Shown here: piece after piece, positions 11,705 through 24,027 of the stretch
How positions within the stretch are numbered: the first letter of the stretch is position 1
Layout of the letters: the number at the start of each line of letters is the position of its first letter
Source of the DNA: Anticarsia gemmatalis
Taxonomy: Eukaryota > Arthropoda > Insecta > Lepidoptera > Erebidae
DNA: 64,000 bases
Reading direction: 5' to 3'
NCBI RefSeq assembly: GCF_050436995.1
Contig: NC_134771.1
Span: forward strand, 1,157,501 to 1,221,500
Program-made: the position numbers and the translations under genes
Notes under the pieces: model-generated
The model's database searches: none
Told to the model about the DNA's origin: nothing
What the model saw: the letters and a program-made list of their open reading frames with translations, nothing else

Positions 11705-11866
11705 TTTATATATATAATATCACGCCTGTTACATCCAAAAGTGTAAGCAGAGGTGTATGAAATATACATTTTGTCATTAACAATATTAGTCCCATGTAAT
11801 AGGAGGCGAGACTATTGCTATATACCGGGCACGTTACCAAACTCCGGGCTACTATTAAGAATCATC
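11705..11866 (-). repeat. Dispersed SINE/LINE tail (ACATGGGACTAA family)
   Basis: Reverse copy with TTAGTCCCATGTAATAGG and GGGCACGTTACCAAACTCC. Confidence 0.6.
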
Positions 11867-11914
11867 TAATACAAATATGACCAATAACACTTTGTCCAAC
11901 CTGGCAATCAAACC

Positions 11915-12052
11915 TGGTTCCTCTTTTAAACACCTTCACAACAATCTCTGCACCACCCTAAGGTAGACTGGCAGAAAATGCCCCTGGCATTAAGTCCGCC
12001 ATTATACAGCTCTGTATATAAAGTTTAAAATAAACAAATACATAAAGTCGTA
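11915..12052 (+). repeat. LINE 3' end, AAAT-tailed, second copy
   Basis: Contains AAGGTAGACTGGCAGA and GGCATTAAGTCCGCC and ends in an A-rich tail, like 1912-2062. Confidence 0.6.
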
Positions 12053-12805
12053 ATCAGCGAAAAAGAAGAAGAAAAATGCTTTATTTTGAAGAATCCATTT
12101 TCCAAACTGCGCTAAGTCAGAATGAAGGACTACTTAACCCAACTCTTATTTGTAGAGACCAGTTCCCAGCAGTGGGACAGGAATGGGTTAAATTAATCTT
12201 TCATACATTTAGATTCAGTTTCACAGCTTTAGAGTGTCTGATAAACTGTAAGTAAGATAAAGTGACAGTGGGAAATTATTGTCAAAATTATACCTGACAT
12301 ATTTGGAAGTGTTTTTTGAACAGATATTTGGAATTGATAAAATCGGGCTTTAGTATCGCATTTAAAACAAAAAAATACAGTTTTAAAAATTCCACCATGA
12401 CTATAAATCTTTATTATAAATCGTTCCTCATTTACAATAAGTTACACTTAGTTTTAAATGTCATTTTATAGAGCCATGCAACTTTAAAAACTCCATATCT
12501 TAGTTAAAAGTGTACCTAACCACCAAATATCAAACATCTGACTTGACAAAAAATTGTCTGGACAAAAATATGACTGAACAAAAATCCGTTTCACCCAACA
12601 ATATATTCGTTCAAATTATGCCAAACTTCTTTTAAAAATACAACAGCCAAAACCGCGTTAAAACGCTAGTCGCGGCTAAGAATTTGGCGACCGTTGGAAG
12701 GAATAATAAGTGGCGACCTTGACTGGCAGCCGGTTAGACAGTTAGCAGGTTTGATGCTCGGCTAACACGCGTTCAGATTCAAACAATTTTAACTTTATTT
12801 ATTAC

Positions 12806-13006
12806 TAGCTTCTGAACGCTACTTCGTTCGCGTGAAAAGATTTTCCAGAGTAAAAAGTATCCTATATGTTAATTCAGGTTATAAGCTATCGGTGGACCAA
12901 ATTTCATTAAAATCTGTTTAGTAGTTTTTTCGTGAAAGAGTAACAAACTTACATACTTACGTCTATCCATCTTGAAAAACTTTCACATTTATAATATTAG
13001 CAGGAT
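12806..13006 (+). repeat. Dispersed repeat (AATATTAGTAG-ended)
   Basis: Copy of the 5308-5525 unit, with GCTACTTCGTTCGCG and GTGAAAGAGTAACAAAC, ending CATTTATAATATTAGCAGG. Confidence 0.55.
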
Positions 13007-13261
13007 TTTTGATGGTTGTTTAATTTTGTATATCAGTGGTAAATTATAAAACGTGAGCATATTTTGATTAGCTTGTTGTGGAAGTATGGTTAAAATTAAA
13101 ATTATTTCGTTTAGAATCAAATCTAAGTCAATATCTATAACTTTTCCAAGTGACGTGTATTAGAAATAATGATCACTTGTTATAACGGTGAAGGAAAACA
13201 TCGTGATGAAACCTTGCCTGAGAGTTGTTTAACACAGTTCTTACAGAATACTAAGTCCTAA

Positions 13262-13322
13262 CCTGTTACTGTTAAATCTTCTGGAATAAGGGAGACTTTA
13301 TTCCGGAAGATTTAACAGTTTA
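13262..13322. repeat. Inverted SINE-tail hairpin
   Basis: CTGTTAAATCTTCTGGAATAA faces its near-perfect complement about 8 bp later, within a tRNA-SINE 1 remnant (about 13165-13320). Confidence 0.5.
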
Positions 13323-14160
13323 GTGTGTAATTCAAATCGTAGGAGTTGTTTTAATCGTACTTAGTTTCGTAGTCTATTTTTAATAAAAACTGTTTACATT
13401 TTTTATTAAAGTTAAAATAGAATGACTTGCAATATTAATGTAATAACGAAATTTAAGAACTCAGCTCGATCGGAACTATTAATTCGATATGTACAAACAT
13501 CATCATATTTTAACCAAATTATTGCAAAAACTCATTGTATTTATACATTAAAACCTTCCTTATGAACCACTCTATCTGTTAATGAAAACCTCATGAAAAT
13601 CTATTCAGTAATTTTTGCGTATTTCGCGGTCAGACGTGAAGTTTGTTTTTTCTACAGTGATATTTCTTAGATTGTGTTATTTGCCCTCTGCGTTATAAAA
13701 AAAGGTTAGTAATGTGTTTGACCTGGTCGAGCGAGTGACTTTGCCACCTACGTGATATGATGTCATTGAGGATGCGGATTCGACGCCCGGACAGGTTATA
13801 TCTAGATGGTATGAAGTTTGAATCACATTGCAATACTTCTATACCTATTATATAAATGCAAAGTTTGTCAGTGTGTTACGCTCTCATAACTTTTAAACTC
13901 TCGCGTTGTATGTTTAATGTTCAATAGAATACGGGAATTAACGCGAAGTTAAACTGCTGCACCGATTTTGATAAACTATATTAGCCTCATAGAACGCTGC
14001 TAGTCTTCTGGGCACATCAGTTTTCTTTTAAAAAATGCTCCCTTGGCGCTATAATTGGAAATAAAATACCGCAGCAGAGCTGCTATAAGGATTAGATATT
14101 TATTAGTTGTCCCTATTTTTTATTATTTCTAATATCTATTCTGATCAGAAATGACGTCTA
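13320..14160. other. No gene seen
   Basis: Contains a tRNA-like head remnant (13722-13800) and a partial copy of the GTTTAATGTTCAATAGAATACG repeat at 13900-13945 (also at 26911 and 55821). Confidence 0.4.
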
Positions 14161-14164
14161 TAGT

Positions 14165-14305
14165 AGCCCGAAATTCAGTTACCTGCCTGGTATATGGATG
14201 GCAACAAAGTCGCCCTCTATTACATGGGACTAATTTTACAGAAAATGAAAAAACTGGTGTTCTTTCTCCATGCCTAAATCTTTCGGTATGATAGTCGTGA
14301 TGTTA
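14165..14305 (+). repeat. Dispersed SINE/LINE tail (ACATGGGACTAA family)
   Basis: Contains TATTACATGGGACTAAT and a GTCGTGATGTTATAAAAGG end. Confidence 0.55.
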
Positions 14306-14665
14306 TAAAAGGTTTTAATTTAAATATATCATTACACTTAAAAAGGTCAGCGTACCTATTTTAAGATTCAACTAAAAACCTATCCCTAACTAAAGATAAC
14401 TTATTAAAAACCACCACTATTCATTCACCTCTACCCACATGACAACAGTCGCAATAATAAAACTTAATAAAATGATTGATATCTTCATTTCCATAAATAT
14501 ACCATTTTAAGTTGACATTTGTTCCCCCCGCGGGGCCCCAGCTTCCTACCAAGAGAGGGGGGAGGGAGAAGTCTTGTAAAACTGGTTTGTAAATCAAACG
14601 GTGTGGTATTTTCCATTTGTTATATACCTTATTTCTTAGAACTATAGATGTTGAAATTATGTAGC

Positions 14666-14739
14666 AATTTTTCTTGGTTTTTTGTATGCTTGAAGTGTTG
14701 AAACAAACACTTCAAGCATACAAAAAACCAAGAAAAATT
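14666..14739. repeat. Perfect 34-bp inverted repeat, 6-nt loop
   Basis: Arms 14666-14699 and 14706-14739 are exact complements and the loop is GAAACA. The arm contains TTGGTTTTTTGTATGCTTG. No flanking target duplication was recognised. Confidence 0.85.
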
Positions 14740-14759
14740 ATTATTACATACATATATGA

Positions 14760-15500
14760 AATCAAGCCTTTTTTTCCACGCAGGTAGAGACTAAAGAACG
14801 TCTCTTGCTATGATCCTTATATACTTCATTGACATCCATACATCTTGTTATATATGAATGGTTTTATATAGCAAAAGACCATATACTAAGCTCTATTTTC
14901 CACCATCTTCTGAATAAGTATCAGTTACTTTACCAGGAGGAATTCGAAGTTATTTTTCATACATTATTATTTGGTCGGATAGATTATTCACAAGTTATAT
15001 AAACCGCGAAACTAAGCCAAAATATTATGACATTCGAAAGTTCGTTCGATACTGTATGTCGTCAAAATAGCCGAAACGATTTTCATGAAATTAGCCACAT
15101 GAGTAGGTTAACACATAAGCTTTTTTTATTTCAACTCCCGAGCACCTGAAATATGTGATGAAATTTTGATCCCGAGCAAAGTTAGGCAGCTAAATATAAC
15201 AATTCTATTCAGATATTTTTGAAACCTCTTGTCTCTTTCATTTACCTAGCAATGAAAAGAGACATAAATATAATAAGTAAATGATAAATATGTATAAAAT
15301 AAACATAGTTCGTTGACCTACATGTCACCTCTAAATAAGTAAGTAGTTAGGCAGATATAACAATATTTGAACAAGTGTCGACTTTAATTACTTATTTGGT
15401 AATCACGTTTCGTTTGAATAGAACGATGGTAACAAAATATTGTAAAAGTATTCCTAATGATTACTTTTACAATATTTTACATTTTCTTAGGTATAAATTA
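14760..15500. other. No gene seen
   Basis: A reverse copy of the 9060-9570 unit lies at about 14765-14860. The rest is AT-rich and includes an inverted AATGATTACTTTTACAATA pair near 15440-15480. Confidence 0.4.
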
Positions 15501-15504
15501 AAAT

Positions 15505-15805
15505 AAATTTAACCCATTAATGTCCCACTGCTGGGCAAGGGTCTCCTCCCGTAATGAGAGAGGGGTTAGGCCTTGAGTCCACCACGCTGGCCAAGTGCGG
15601 GTTGGGGACTTTGCATGTCTTCAATTAATGTATTAAACAAATTTTAGAGTTTGATGTTTTCCTTCACCGTTGGAGCATGTGATAATTATTTCTAATACAC
15701 ACTTAACTTCGAAAAGTCATTGGTGTGTTGCCTCGGGTTCGAACCTGCGACCACTTGCGTGGGAGGTGTCAACTTATACCACTCGGCTATCACGGCTATT
15801 TTCTT
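15505..15805 (-). repeat. tRNA-derived SINE 1, full length
   Basis: Best copy of the family. On minus, an A box in TAGCCGAGTGGTATAAG and a B box GGTTCGAACCC are followed by a body with TCCAACGGTGAAGGAAAACA and the tail CCCAGCAGTGGGACATTAAT. About 300 bp long. Confidence 0.75.
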
Positions 15806-16654
15806 AGGTACAAAAAGTAAAATTTGTAGTTACAAAGTGTTTTAAAAATCCCTTTAGTTAAGTGCTTCAACTTATTTTAACTCGATTCAAAACATCCTAA
15901 TACATATTCTTTAGATTATAAACGCGATAGTTTGAATTCACTTTATTAGCCAATCACGCCAAAACTACTGAACGAATTTTAATAAAATCTGGTCAATAGC
16001 CAGCTTATAACATAGATTTCTACATGATATAATTTTTATTATGGAAAATTTTATCACATGACCGAAGTCGCAGGCAAAGCATATCATTTTTAAATTATCG
16101 CAAAGCTCTTAACTTATGTAGACAATGAACCAAATGACATTTAAAAAACCAAAAGAATTACACAACTTTCAATCCCATATATCACATAAATGTCAGTTAA
16201 AACTGTTTGTTCATATGTGTGATATGTTACGAAACGACTAGGCCGTTAGCTGATTGGATAATAGCTCTTCTTATAGGCTAAACTATCTAGTTTTGAAAAC
16301 GTTTTCGAAAGGTCGAAATTTTATTGCACGATTTGAAATAATTAACCTTTTTTGGATTGATTTTGCGTAAGACTTTAGCTGAAATTGTGGTTTTTGAGTC
16401 ATAAATTTTATTTAGTAATTATTACTGAATTGATTTATATATATTTATGTACAAATTCGGGTATAAAAACAATAATTTGCAATGGTGTAAATGTTTACGA
16501 AATCCGTAGTGTAAAAGATTTCAACGCGCGCTTAAGAAATTTTATAATATTTTTTTGATATTTTGAGTTTTCAATTTTTTTTAGTTTTTTATTAAGTAAC
16601 GCTAAGATTTTTTGTAATGAACGTTTGCATTAGTTAAAACCATAGTCCATCATA

Positions 16655-17105
16655 GCTTAAAGGGGTAGAGACATCAAAGAGCCGTGTTAAACAACTCTCA
16701 GGCATGCGAGGTTTCATCACGATGTTTTCCTTCACCGTTATAACAAGTGATTATTATTTCTATTGACGTGATAATTATTGGTCTTATACAAGACTCCTAC
16801 AGACTTTAGTTTACTATTTTGTACTAGTTAAATTCCAGTATTTATGTCTACAAAAAGGGAATATAACTCTATGATTTATAGGCAACTACTGACAAATTAA
16901 TTTACTATATGACTGACTCCACTGCTAGGCAAAATCTTTTCTTTAGGTGAGATTAAGTTTTCAGTTTTCGAGGCTGGCTAAGTGCAGGTACAGAATTTTA
17001 CGCCCCTAAAGAACTGTATAAAACAACTCACAGACATGCAAGGTTTCATGCGATGTTTTCCTTCACCGTTGGAACAATTAGTGATCATTATTTCTAATAA
17101 TCATT
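16655..17105 (-). repeat. Two decayed tRNA-SINE 1 fragments
   Basis: Body blocks GATGTTTTCCTTCACCGTT occur at about 16720 and 17053, separated by unrelated AT-rich sequence. Both are on minus and lack the head. Confidence 0.5.
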
Positions 17106-17109
17106 TTAA

Positions 17110-18330
17110 TAAGCTACTTTTAAAAGACTTTTGGATGCGATGTGGATATTCAAAATTTCTACCATTTGCGTTGGTCACCAATGCTTAGACTGAACGACTA
17201 TCATCTAATATCAATATAAGAGGCATATCAAGGTAGCCGAATTAGATTTTACCCGTCTTGCTTTGACCCTAGGTTGACCACTAACCATACGATTAATAAA
17301 TGTGATTTAAACAATCACATTTATTATTTATTTATATCACTAACCTAACCGGTGAGTGCAACAAGCTATAATCAAGAAACAAAACAGTTTTCCTGTCAAA
17401 TGATATTGATGATATTTCTCAAACAATGGCGTAGTTGCTTAGTAATTAAACCGATAATTACTATCTTTGCTTCAATAGTAATCGTTTTTATTGTATACTG
17501 AGTCCTGCCCGCGACTTTGACCGCTTTGAAAGATATCAAATGACCTTTTTGCTTACAGGTAATTTTAAGGGTAGGTGATTATTTTTATTTGTTGTAAAAA
17601 TATAAAACAATGTGAATCTATTCTTGTAATTATAGGTTTACTAACGACTGTTTTCAATAACCTATCGTACCTAAGATTTTCAGCAACCGATAGTTTAAAA
17701 CAAGTACAAGTAACAGTTACTATTGTTTTTATACATAGTCACTTATCTGTACAATTTACTTAAAGTAGGTTTTTAGTAAACGGCCGATACATATATTGTA
17801 TAAATAAATTGTATTTTTAATGTTAAATATAAGTAATATCTTGAAAAGCACATCAGTAGACCATGAAAAAAACTACCAGTAGACCGAGAAGACTGAAAAG
17901 ACCAAGAAGACCGAAGAGCGGGGGTATTGACCTAGCCTCTCCTTGGCTTTGTCTGTATCTTAGAGATGTCTCAGACATAGCCTGATAGAGGTTACGTTTA
18001 ATCCCTTTATACAACAGAACAGAAGAACGCAGAAGAATGAAGAACTAAGAAGATTACGTTCTTGGAGTTTATGAATGTTTGTTAATTGGTGTATTAATTA
18101 GTTTTTGTCATATCAGAAACGGATGATAATGACAAATTAATACAAACATTGTACCTTTATTTCAGATGCAAAAATATTACAGTGGATTCTAATTTTAAGT
18201 GTGAAAAATCCACTCATAAATATAATAATATTGTTAATATGCTAGTTTGTTATGCCAAATCAAATATAATAATTTTATGGAATTCTTTGATGGTATCACG
18301 AAATTATTTTTTTTGATTTGATATACAAAC
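17110..18330. other. No gene seen
   Basis: Contains scraps of 5S-type SINE A (about 17265-17290 and 17351-17371) and a short hairpin at about 17293-17327. A reading frame at 17575-17763 has no coding character. Confidence 0.4.
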
Positions 18331-18334
18331 AGAC

Positions 18335-18405
18335 TCACAGTTGTCGGGTCTGGTTGTACTTTGTGTCCGTTGTTTGTGTGTTTGTAAAAATCGCCGCGTC
18401 TTTGG
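18335..18405 (+). repeat. tRNA-derived SINE 2, fragment
   Basis: Contains GTCGGGTCTGGTTGTACTTT and GTCCGTTGTTTGTGTGTTTG, the body of the family seen complete at 33259-33462. Confidence 0.55.
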
Positions 18406-18670
18406 AACTAAATCAACTTTGTAATGTAACCAAAATAAAGTGATAAATATTAATATTTGTCGTGTATATTTCTAATTCAATTTAAATATAAAATCGTATT
18501 TTAATTTAAATGTTACTAAACCAGTTATAATGTTAATTGTACAAGGTTAAAACCTGAAAGTTATTGAAATTAGTTTTTTTATAAATTTAATATAACTTGT
18601 TCTTTTTTGTCAAATAAGGCTGTATTTGCTGGGAAGTTTTTTTAAGCGAATATATTTTTACTTAAATTAA

Positions 18671-20905
18671 GTATCGAATCACACTCCTGTAGCTCTACCA
18701 TGAGTTGGCGTAGTAAAAACATCTTACTTAACTAGAGTAGTTAACGTGAGAACGCAACTACAACAGTGGGCTTAAATGTTCGTACCATGAGTTGTGTTGA
18801 CGTAAACTACTCACGTTATAGTTAAAACTATATCATTCGTAGTAAGATTTTTAATCTGTGGTTTTGCGACATAATGTCAACATTCAATCTGTAACTTGAC
18901 TAAGCTTGAGTGTTGTAGTTCTATCTCCTTCTATTCACATAAGACAGACAGAGAGAAAATACGACACACGTTTCAAATTGATATGGTAGTATTAACCAAC
19001 AAAAATAGGAAGTCGTCGCTTACATGTAATTTGGTACGTTTTCGTGTATTTTTGATTTTGTGTTATTGCTTTTTGTTTATTGTCAGCCGGGGACAAAACA
19101 AAACACCTCAGTTACGTTTTAGTGCTAGTGCAAGGATTCTAATTAACAACTAATTTTATTTTCACCTTTGTTTAAATAATCCTCTTTTCTGCCGCGTCTT
19201 AGGAAACTTTATGAACATGTTTGCAAAAACTTGGCATGATTTAAAGCATGGTTTAAAGCTGAAGTTACTGAATCCGCAACCGTTCTCCTATGACCGGTTC
19301 GCCATTGGACTGTTCGTCGACAGGATGATTCATTTATTTCCTTTTCCCCAACAGAGTCTTTCACCTATGGACATTGCGTCGACAGAAACTTTCATCTATG
19401 TCAATTTCGACGACAGGTCTTTCCAGCTACAGAATATTCCACCGACACGACGATAAACCTATTACTCTGGTAACTACAGACCTTTTCATCTAAGGAGAAT
19501 AGGCTGTCAATTTTAACACAAGCGATAAAACAAAAATATACATATCTAACAGCTACAGCTTACTGTATCTTTACTAAGAGAACAGGGTTGGTTACTTGCC
19601 TTAGAGAAGTCAAACTTTGCTTACAACATAAAGAACTTAATTCTCAAAATGAGTTAGTCTTACCTATAAAAAAGCATTAACTACTCATTTATGTAGTTTT
19701 GATTACTTACATCCTATTCGATTCTATGAAAATAAAACAACAAAATTATCTTATACGTAAGTATTGTAGTGATAATTTTATTGCATGTGCATAGATACTA
19801 CAGTTGCATCCTTTACTTACTATGTATTGCACCGGAAATGATCTATGTTAATATTGCGTTACAATTCATTTATTTTACATACTACGAACATATTTATAGG
19901 TAGCAAATTTTAATTTATTTGTGAGTAGGTGCTTGCACATAACGAATAATTGTAAATAAAAGTGGGTAGTTTCATATTATCAGTAACATTTTTCTTTACT
20001 TGTTTCTGGGTGTAGTGCATCTTCGTCTTAACAATTATTTGATGCTTTTAAAATGAGTAAGTGTGAAATAGTGAAATCGACTCTGCTGCCGTGAGCAGAG
20101 TCGTTACAAACACGTTGCACCGAGCCGAATGATTTCGCGTACATCGCCAGTAAAACTTCATATCACGCCTATTATTTAAGTGATAGGAGTTACCTTCATG
20201 GATTAAAATGTCTTAACCACGTTTAGATTTCACTATTTCACCATCATAGGTGTCACCGTCCATAGGTGAAAGACTCTGTTGGGGAAAAGGAAATAAATGA
20301 ATCATCCTGTCGACGAACAGTCCAATGGCGAACCGGTCATAGGAGAACGGTTGCGGATTCGAAGTAACTTTTACAATGATCACACTTGTAGTCGATATAG
20401 TTTAACAAATTTTGTATCACTCATATTATCCAGAGGATTTCCAATTAATGCACGCATATCACTTTGCAACTTTTTCTGTTCTCGTCGTTCATCCTCGAAT
20501 GCAGCAGTTTCAAACATATTAAACGCAAAATATGTTCTACCAAACATTTTTAATCGAAAATAACTTCAATTGCTTATAAAACAATACGCTCTCACGAAGC
20601 CAAATGTCGGTGAGTGCCGTAACTACTATAGTAATAGTTCGTTACTATAGCATCTGTCAAATTGGTAACTCATGGTACCATTATCGTACGGAAAGAATGA
20701 ACGACAAAGCCAATCTACATTCACTGTCGTTTAATTTAACTACATGTTACTAACTATAGCGACTCATGGTAGCAATGTTGGTACCTCAACTATCCGCTAG
20801 AGGCGCTGTTCAAGTTTTCATACATTTTTTTAACTACAGTGTCTGCGGGAGACTATAGTTGCCAACTCATGGTAGAGCTACTGAAGGTAGTACGAGATTC
20901 GATAC
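18671..20905 (-). mobile_element. Harbinger-like DNA transposon relic with double inverted repeats
   Basis: Termini GTATCGAATC and GATTCGATAC are flanked on both sides by TTAA. The terminal repeat extends inward, with interruptions, through AGCTCTACCATGAGTTGG at each end. A second inverted repeat of about 110 bp lies inside (about 19262-19372 with 20252-20368). The only transposase-like coding is the 55-codon fragment at 20380-20547. It is a deletion derivative. TTAA flanks are more typical of piggyBac, so the superfamily call rests on the peptide. Confidence 0.6.
20380..20547 (-). pseudogene. Harbinger-type transposase, N-terminal fragment
   Basis: An ATG-started frame of 55 codons on minus. 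It contains an AAFEDERREQKK-like acidic/basic stretch and a NPLDNMSDTKFVKLYRL region. In PIF/Harbinger (HARBI1-like) transposases, a conserved F-hydrophobic-K-L-Y/F-R-L motif marks the start of the core, and this peptide ends right there at a TGA. CTACAA|GTGTGA could be a donor site, so the frame may have been exon 1 of the original transposase. The catalytic DDE domain is absent from the element. Confidence 0.5.
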
Positions 20906-21457
20906 TTAACTTAAAATGAACATACCTATATGTATTTTTGCTACCAGAAACATAAGGCTCTACGTAATAATTTTCTATTTTTCAGGAATAATATATGCTA
21001 GTTAACAATCGAATTTTAAACTACGGTATACTTTACTTAAAAGTTAAATTATGTTTTGCCTAATTCGGGACTCAAACTTAACACTTTATAACCAGCAGCT
21101 TTTGCCGTGCAGTATCACTAAAAGATATTGTATAAACATATGTATGAAAATATCTTTACCCGAAAATCGAAGTCCAAAACTTAATATTAAAAGCTATTAC
21201 GAAATACATTTAAAGCTATCATAGACAAAACTACATCTATTTTTTTGTAGTAACAGGAAAATCTCATTAATTTTGTCCGAGCCGAGAGCCGAACCTCGAC
21301 CTTTAGGCGTTAGCGGACACCGCGGCATTCATTGTAGGTCACACAGACGAATAAATACAACTTGTTTGACTAGATTATTATTAACACTAAGAATTCTAGA
21401 TTTTATATAATCACTAGTTGACTGGATAAGAATTAAGACCCTGGTCTTATATACATT

Positions 21458-21655
21458 AGCTTTTTCCAGCAACTTCGTCCGCGTGGTTTGTGACTTAGGA
21501 CAGAATTTTGATACAAACTTTAATCCCCCATTTTATCACCCTGGAGGTAGAATTGATCAAAATAGCGGATGCCTACGTCATAACATCTACCTGCATGCCA
21601 AATTTCATCCCGATACGACCAGTGGTTTGGGCTGTGCGTTGATAGATCACCATTT
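21458..21655 (+). repeat. Dispersed repeat (TTTTGCCCGCGACTT family)
   Basis: Contains CAACTTCGTCCGCGTGG, ACATCTACCTGCATGCC and GGGCTGTGCGTTGATAGATC. It is interrupted by a T-run at which the SINE 21673-22042 follows; its expected end (TCAGTCAGTCACACACC) reappears at 22054-22090, so the SINE landed inside it. Confidence 0.6.
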
Positions 21656-21672
21656 TTTTTTTTTTTTTTAAA

Positions 21673-22042
21673 AAGACAACTCCCGCACTAAGAATTGCTC
21701 TTGTGTCGCGGGGACTTTTACAAACATACAAACAACGGACACAAAGCACAACCAGACCCGAAACAATTAGCCCCCTTACGCACTAGCGGTTAACCGCGGG
21801 AGCGGCTAGCCGCGCGGTTACAGTTACCTGACAAAATTGTTGGCGGTTATGTTGCGGTTCACAGGCGGTTGTATATTAAACTATAACCGCGCGGCTAGCC
21901 GCTCCCGCGGTTAACCGCTAGTGCGTAAGGGGGCTTATTTGTGGATCGCACAAATAATTGTCCCGTGTGGGAATCGAACCCACGACCTCCCGTTGCAGTG
22001 GTATCGGCGTGGCGACCTAAACCACTGCGCCACAGAGGCAGT
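21673..22042 (-). repeat. tRNA-derived SINE 2, split by a MITE
   Basis: On minus, a head with A box (TGGCGCAGTGG) and B box (GTGGGTTCGATTCC) is followed by the body and the tail CAATTCTTAGTGCGGGAG. The SINE is continuous once the MITE 21770-21934 and one TTA copy are removed. Confidence 0.75.
21770..21934. mobile_element. Harbinger-type MITE, 165 bp, TSD TTA
   Basis: Perfect 51-bp terminal inverted repeats beginning GCCCCCTTACGCACTAGCGG, flanked by TTA at 21767-21769 and 21935-21937. Inserted in a tRNA-SINE. Confidence 0.85.
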
Positions 22043-22107
22043 CAAAGACCATGTCAGTCAGTCACACACCTTTGAGTTATATAATGTAGATATATACATA
22101 CATATCC

Positions 22108-22292
22108 TTCATCCAAACTATGTTGTAGTCGGCTTCCAGCCTCACCGGATGCAGCTGAATACTAGTATTTTACATAGAGCGACTGTCTATCGGACCTACA
22201 CAACCCAGTTACCTGGGTTATAACACGATACCCTTCGGTAAGACTGGTTGTCAGACTTTCAAGCTTCTGACTACTGTCAAAGATCTTGGACA
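22108..22292 (-). repeat. 5S-type SINE family B, 3' part
   Basis: Reverse copy with CCTCACCGGATGCAGCTGAA, CGACTGTCTATCGGACC and AAGCTTCTGACTACTGT. Confidence 0.7.
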
Positions 22293-22344
22293 ATGACATC
22301 GATCTGTGTGTATCTTTCTAGGATGTCCCCTCCCGGCGTTTCTA

Positions 22345-22534
22345 TTAGGTCGGGGAAAAAGTCTTTTCGCATTATAGTATGTATGAACTTGTAATAAATC
22401 TTTTCTCTACACAAAAAACCTCGATATTTAGGTACCTCACGTGCTCATTGAAAGAAACCTAATGAACCGTGTACTCATTTGTGATTCTTGAAGCCAAAGA
22501 GATTTTATTACAAGTACCTACGATTACGACCTAA
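22345..22534. mobile_element. Mariner-type MITE, 190 bp, TSD TA
   Basis: The left terminus TTAGGTCGGGGAAAAAGTC is clear; the right terminus is decayed (ACGACCTAA). Flanked by TA. Related to 50026-50241 but with the interior reversed. Confidence 0.65.
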
Positions 22535-23519
22535 TATTTAATTTTACGTACAGTAAATAACAATTTTCAACAAAAATATCGAAGTTGTGTCTAAATGTAT
22601 AGAGAAGCGCGCGGGCGTCTAATCCGAGGCATGCTGACGTCATAGCAGTCGCCCTTGGTTCGCACACAACACACACACATACAGACACACACAAGTTATC
22701 ACACACTTAGATTGTAGGCGACTAGATTTTGGACCGCTACTTTGCTTGTTAGACATCAATGTCAGGAATTTAATTTTGTTTATTGTTTTTTTCGATTTAT
22801 ACAAGCCAAGATAAGTTTGTAAGTGGCGTTCTTTGGTATCTGCTTAAAAGGAAAAAAAGCTAGAGATTTACTGTATCTAAATACCTGAATCCCAGGTACT
22901 TCAGAGAAACCTCGGACCAAAAGCAGTACAGAGTTGAATAATTAATGTCCTATTAATTCATAACTTCCTTTATAACGTGAATGCGTTCCTAATATTATGA
23001 CCAGACGTAAAATACTTGCCCAACAGTGGGACTCGGAATGAGGTTAAATAAAAGAAATCACGAGGTTAGTCAAAATCCAATCAAATTAAAATCAGAAGTC
23101 CTTACAGTCAAAGTCATTTCGGTCTAGATTATTTCAAAAAAGTATAATTTATCATCGCCAAGCAGTGTGACAGTACAGTGGCATACAATACAACTTAAGC
23201 TATTCGAACTTTCGTCTTAAAAAGCTTCATAGTCCAAATTTATTTTGTCTCCGCTTGTCACATTATTCGAAGGTTAACATACATACATACATACAAATAT
23301 TATGTAGGTATACACACACATAGACAAATAAGTAAATATTTAAAAGTCAAATGGCAACCTGTTTTAAAATTACGTTAATAATGTTATTTTTATTTTAAAA
23401 TTCTACTCGGATCGCTTTTTATTGAGATTTTATTATAACTAGTTTTAACTTATATTCACGCTACTTTGTTTTAAAGGTTAAGCAGAATTAATACATGTAT
23501 TTTTACAGAGAAGAATTAT

Positions 23520-23697
23520 ATCAGCCTAGCCTTTCTTCCAACTATGTTGTAGTCGGCTTACAGTCTCACCGGATGCAGCGAATACCAGTATTTTACATGG
23601 AGCAACTGACTGTCGGACTTCCACAACTACTTTACCTGGATTATAACACAATACCCGTCAGTAAGACTCGATCTCAGACTTTAAGCTTCTGACTACG
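23520..23697 (-). repeat. 5S-type SINE family B, 3' part
   Basis: Contains CAACTATGTTGTAGTCGGC and AAGCTTCTGACTAC. It abuts directly the SINE tail at 23700-23798. Confidence 0.7.
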
Positions 23698-23699
23698 AA

Positions 23700-23798
23700 G
23701 TCCCCAACCCGCACTTAGTCAGCGTGGTGGACTCAAGGCCTAACCCGTCCATCGTTCGGAAGGAGACCCTTGCCCAGCAGTGGGACTACAATGGGTAA
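23700..23798 (+). repeat. tRNA-derived SINE 1, 3' tail
   Basis: Contains AACCCGCACTTAGTCAGCG, GTGGTGGACTCAAGGCC and CCCAGCAGTGGGAC. Confidence 0.65.
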
Positions 23799-23879
23799 AT
23801 AAAACCCAATAACACTTTGCCTGCGTCAGGAATCGTACCCGAAGCGTCGTCGCATAAACTACCGCCCAGAACCATTCTA

Positions 23880-23996
23880 ACCCCCGGTTTCTGAGGCACA
23901 TTTAGCGGTAGTTTATCTATTCATTAGCGTTTAAGCTTACATAAAAATTACAATTTGAATACATAAACTACCGTTAAAGGTACCTCAGAAACCGGG
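23880..23996. mobile_element. Tc1/mariner-type MITE, CCCCCGGTTTCTG family
   Basis: Inverted ends CCCCCGGTTTCTGAGG and CCTCAGAAACCGGG with TA on both sides. One of five copies in the window. Confidence 0.7.
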
Positions 23997-24027
23997 TACA
24001 AGACGAGTCGATCTCAAAAAACTGTAA

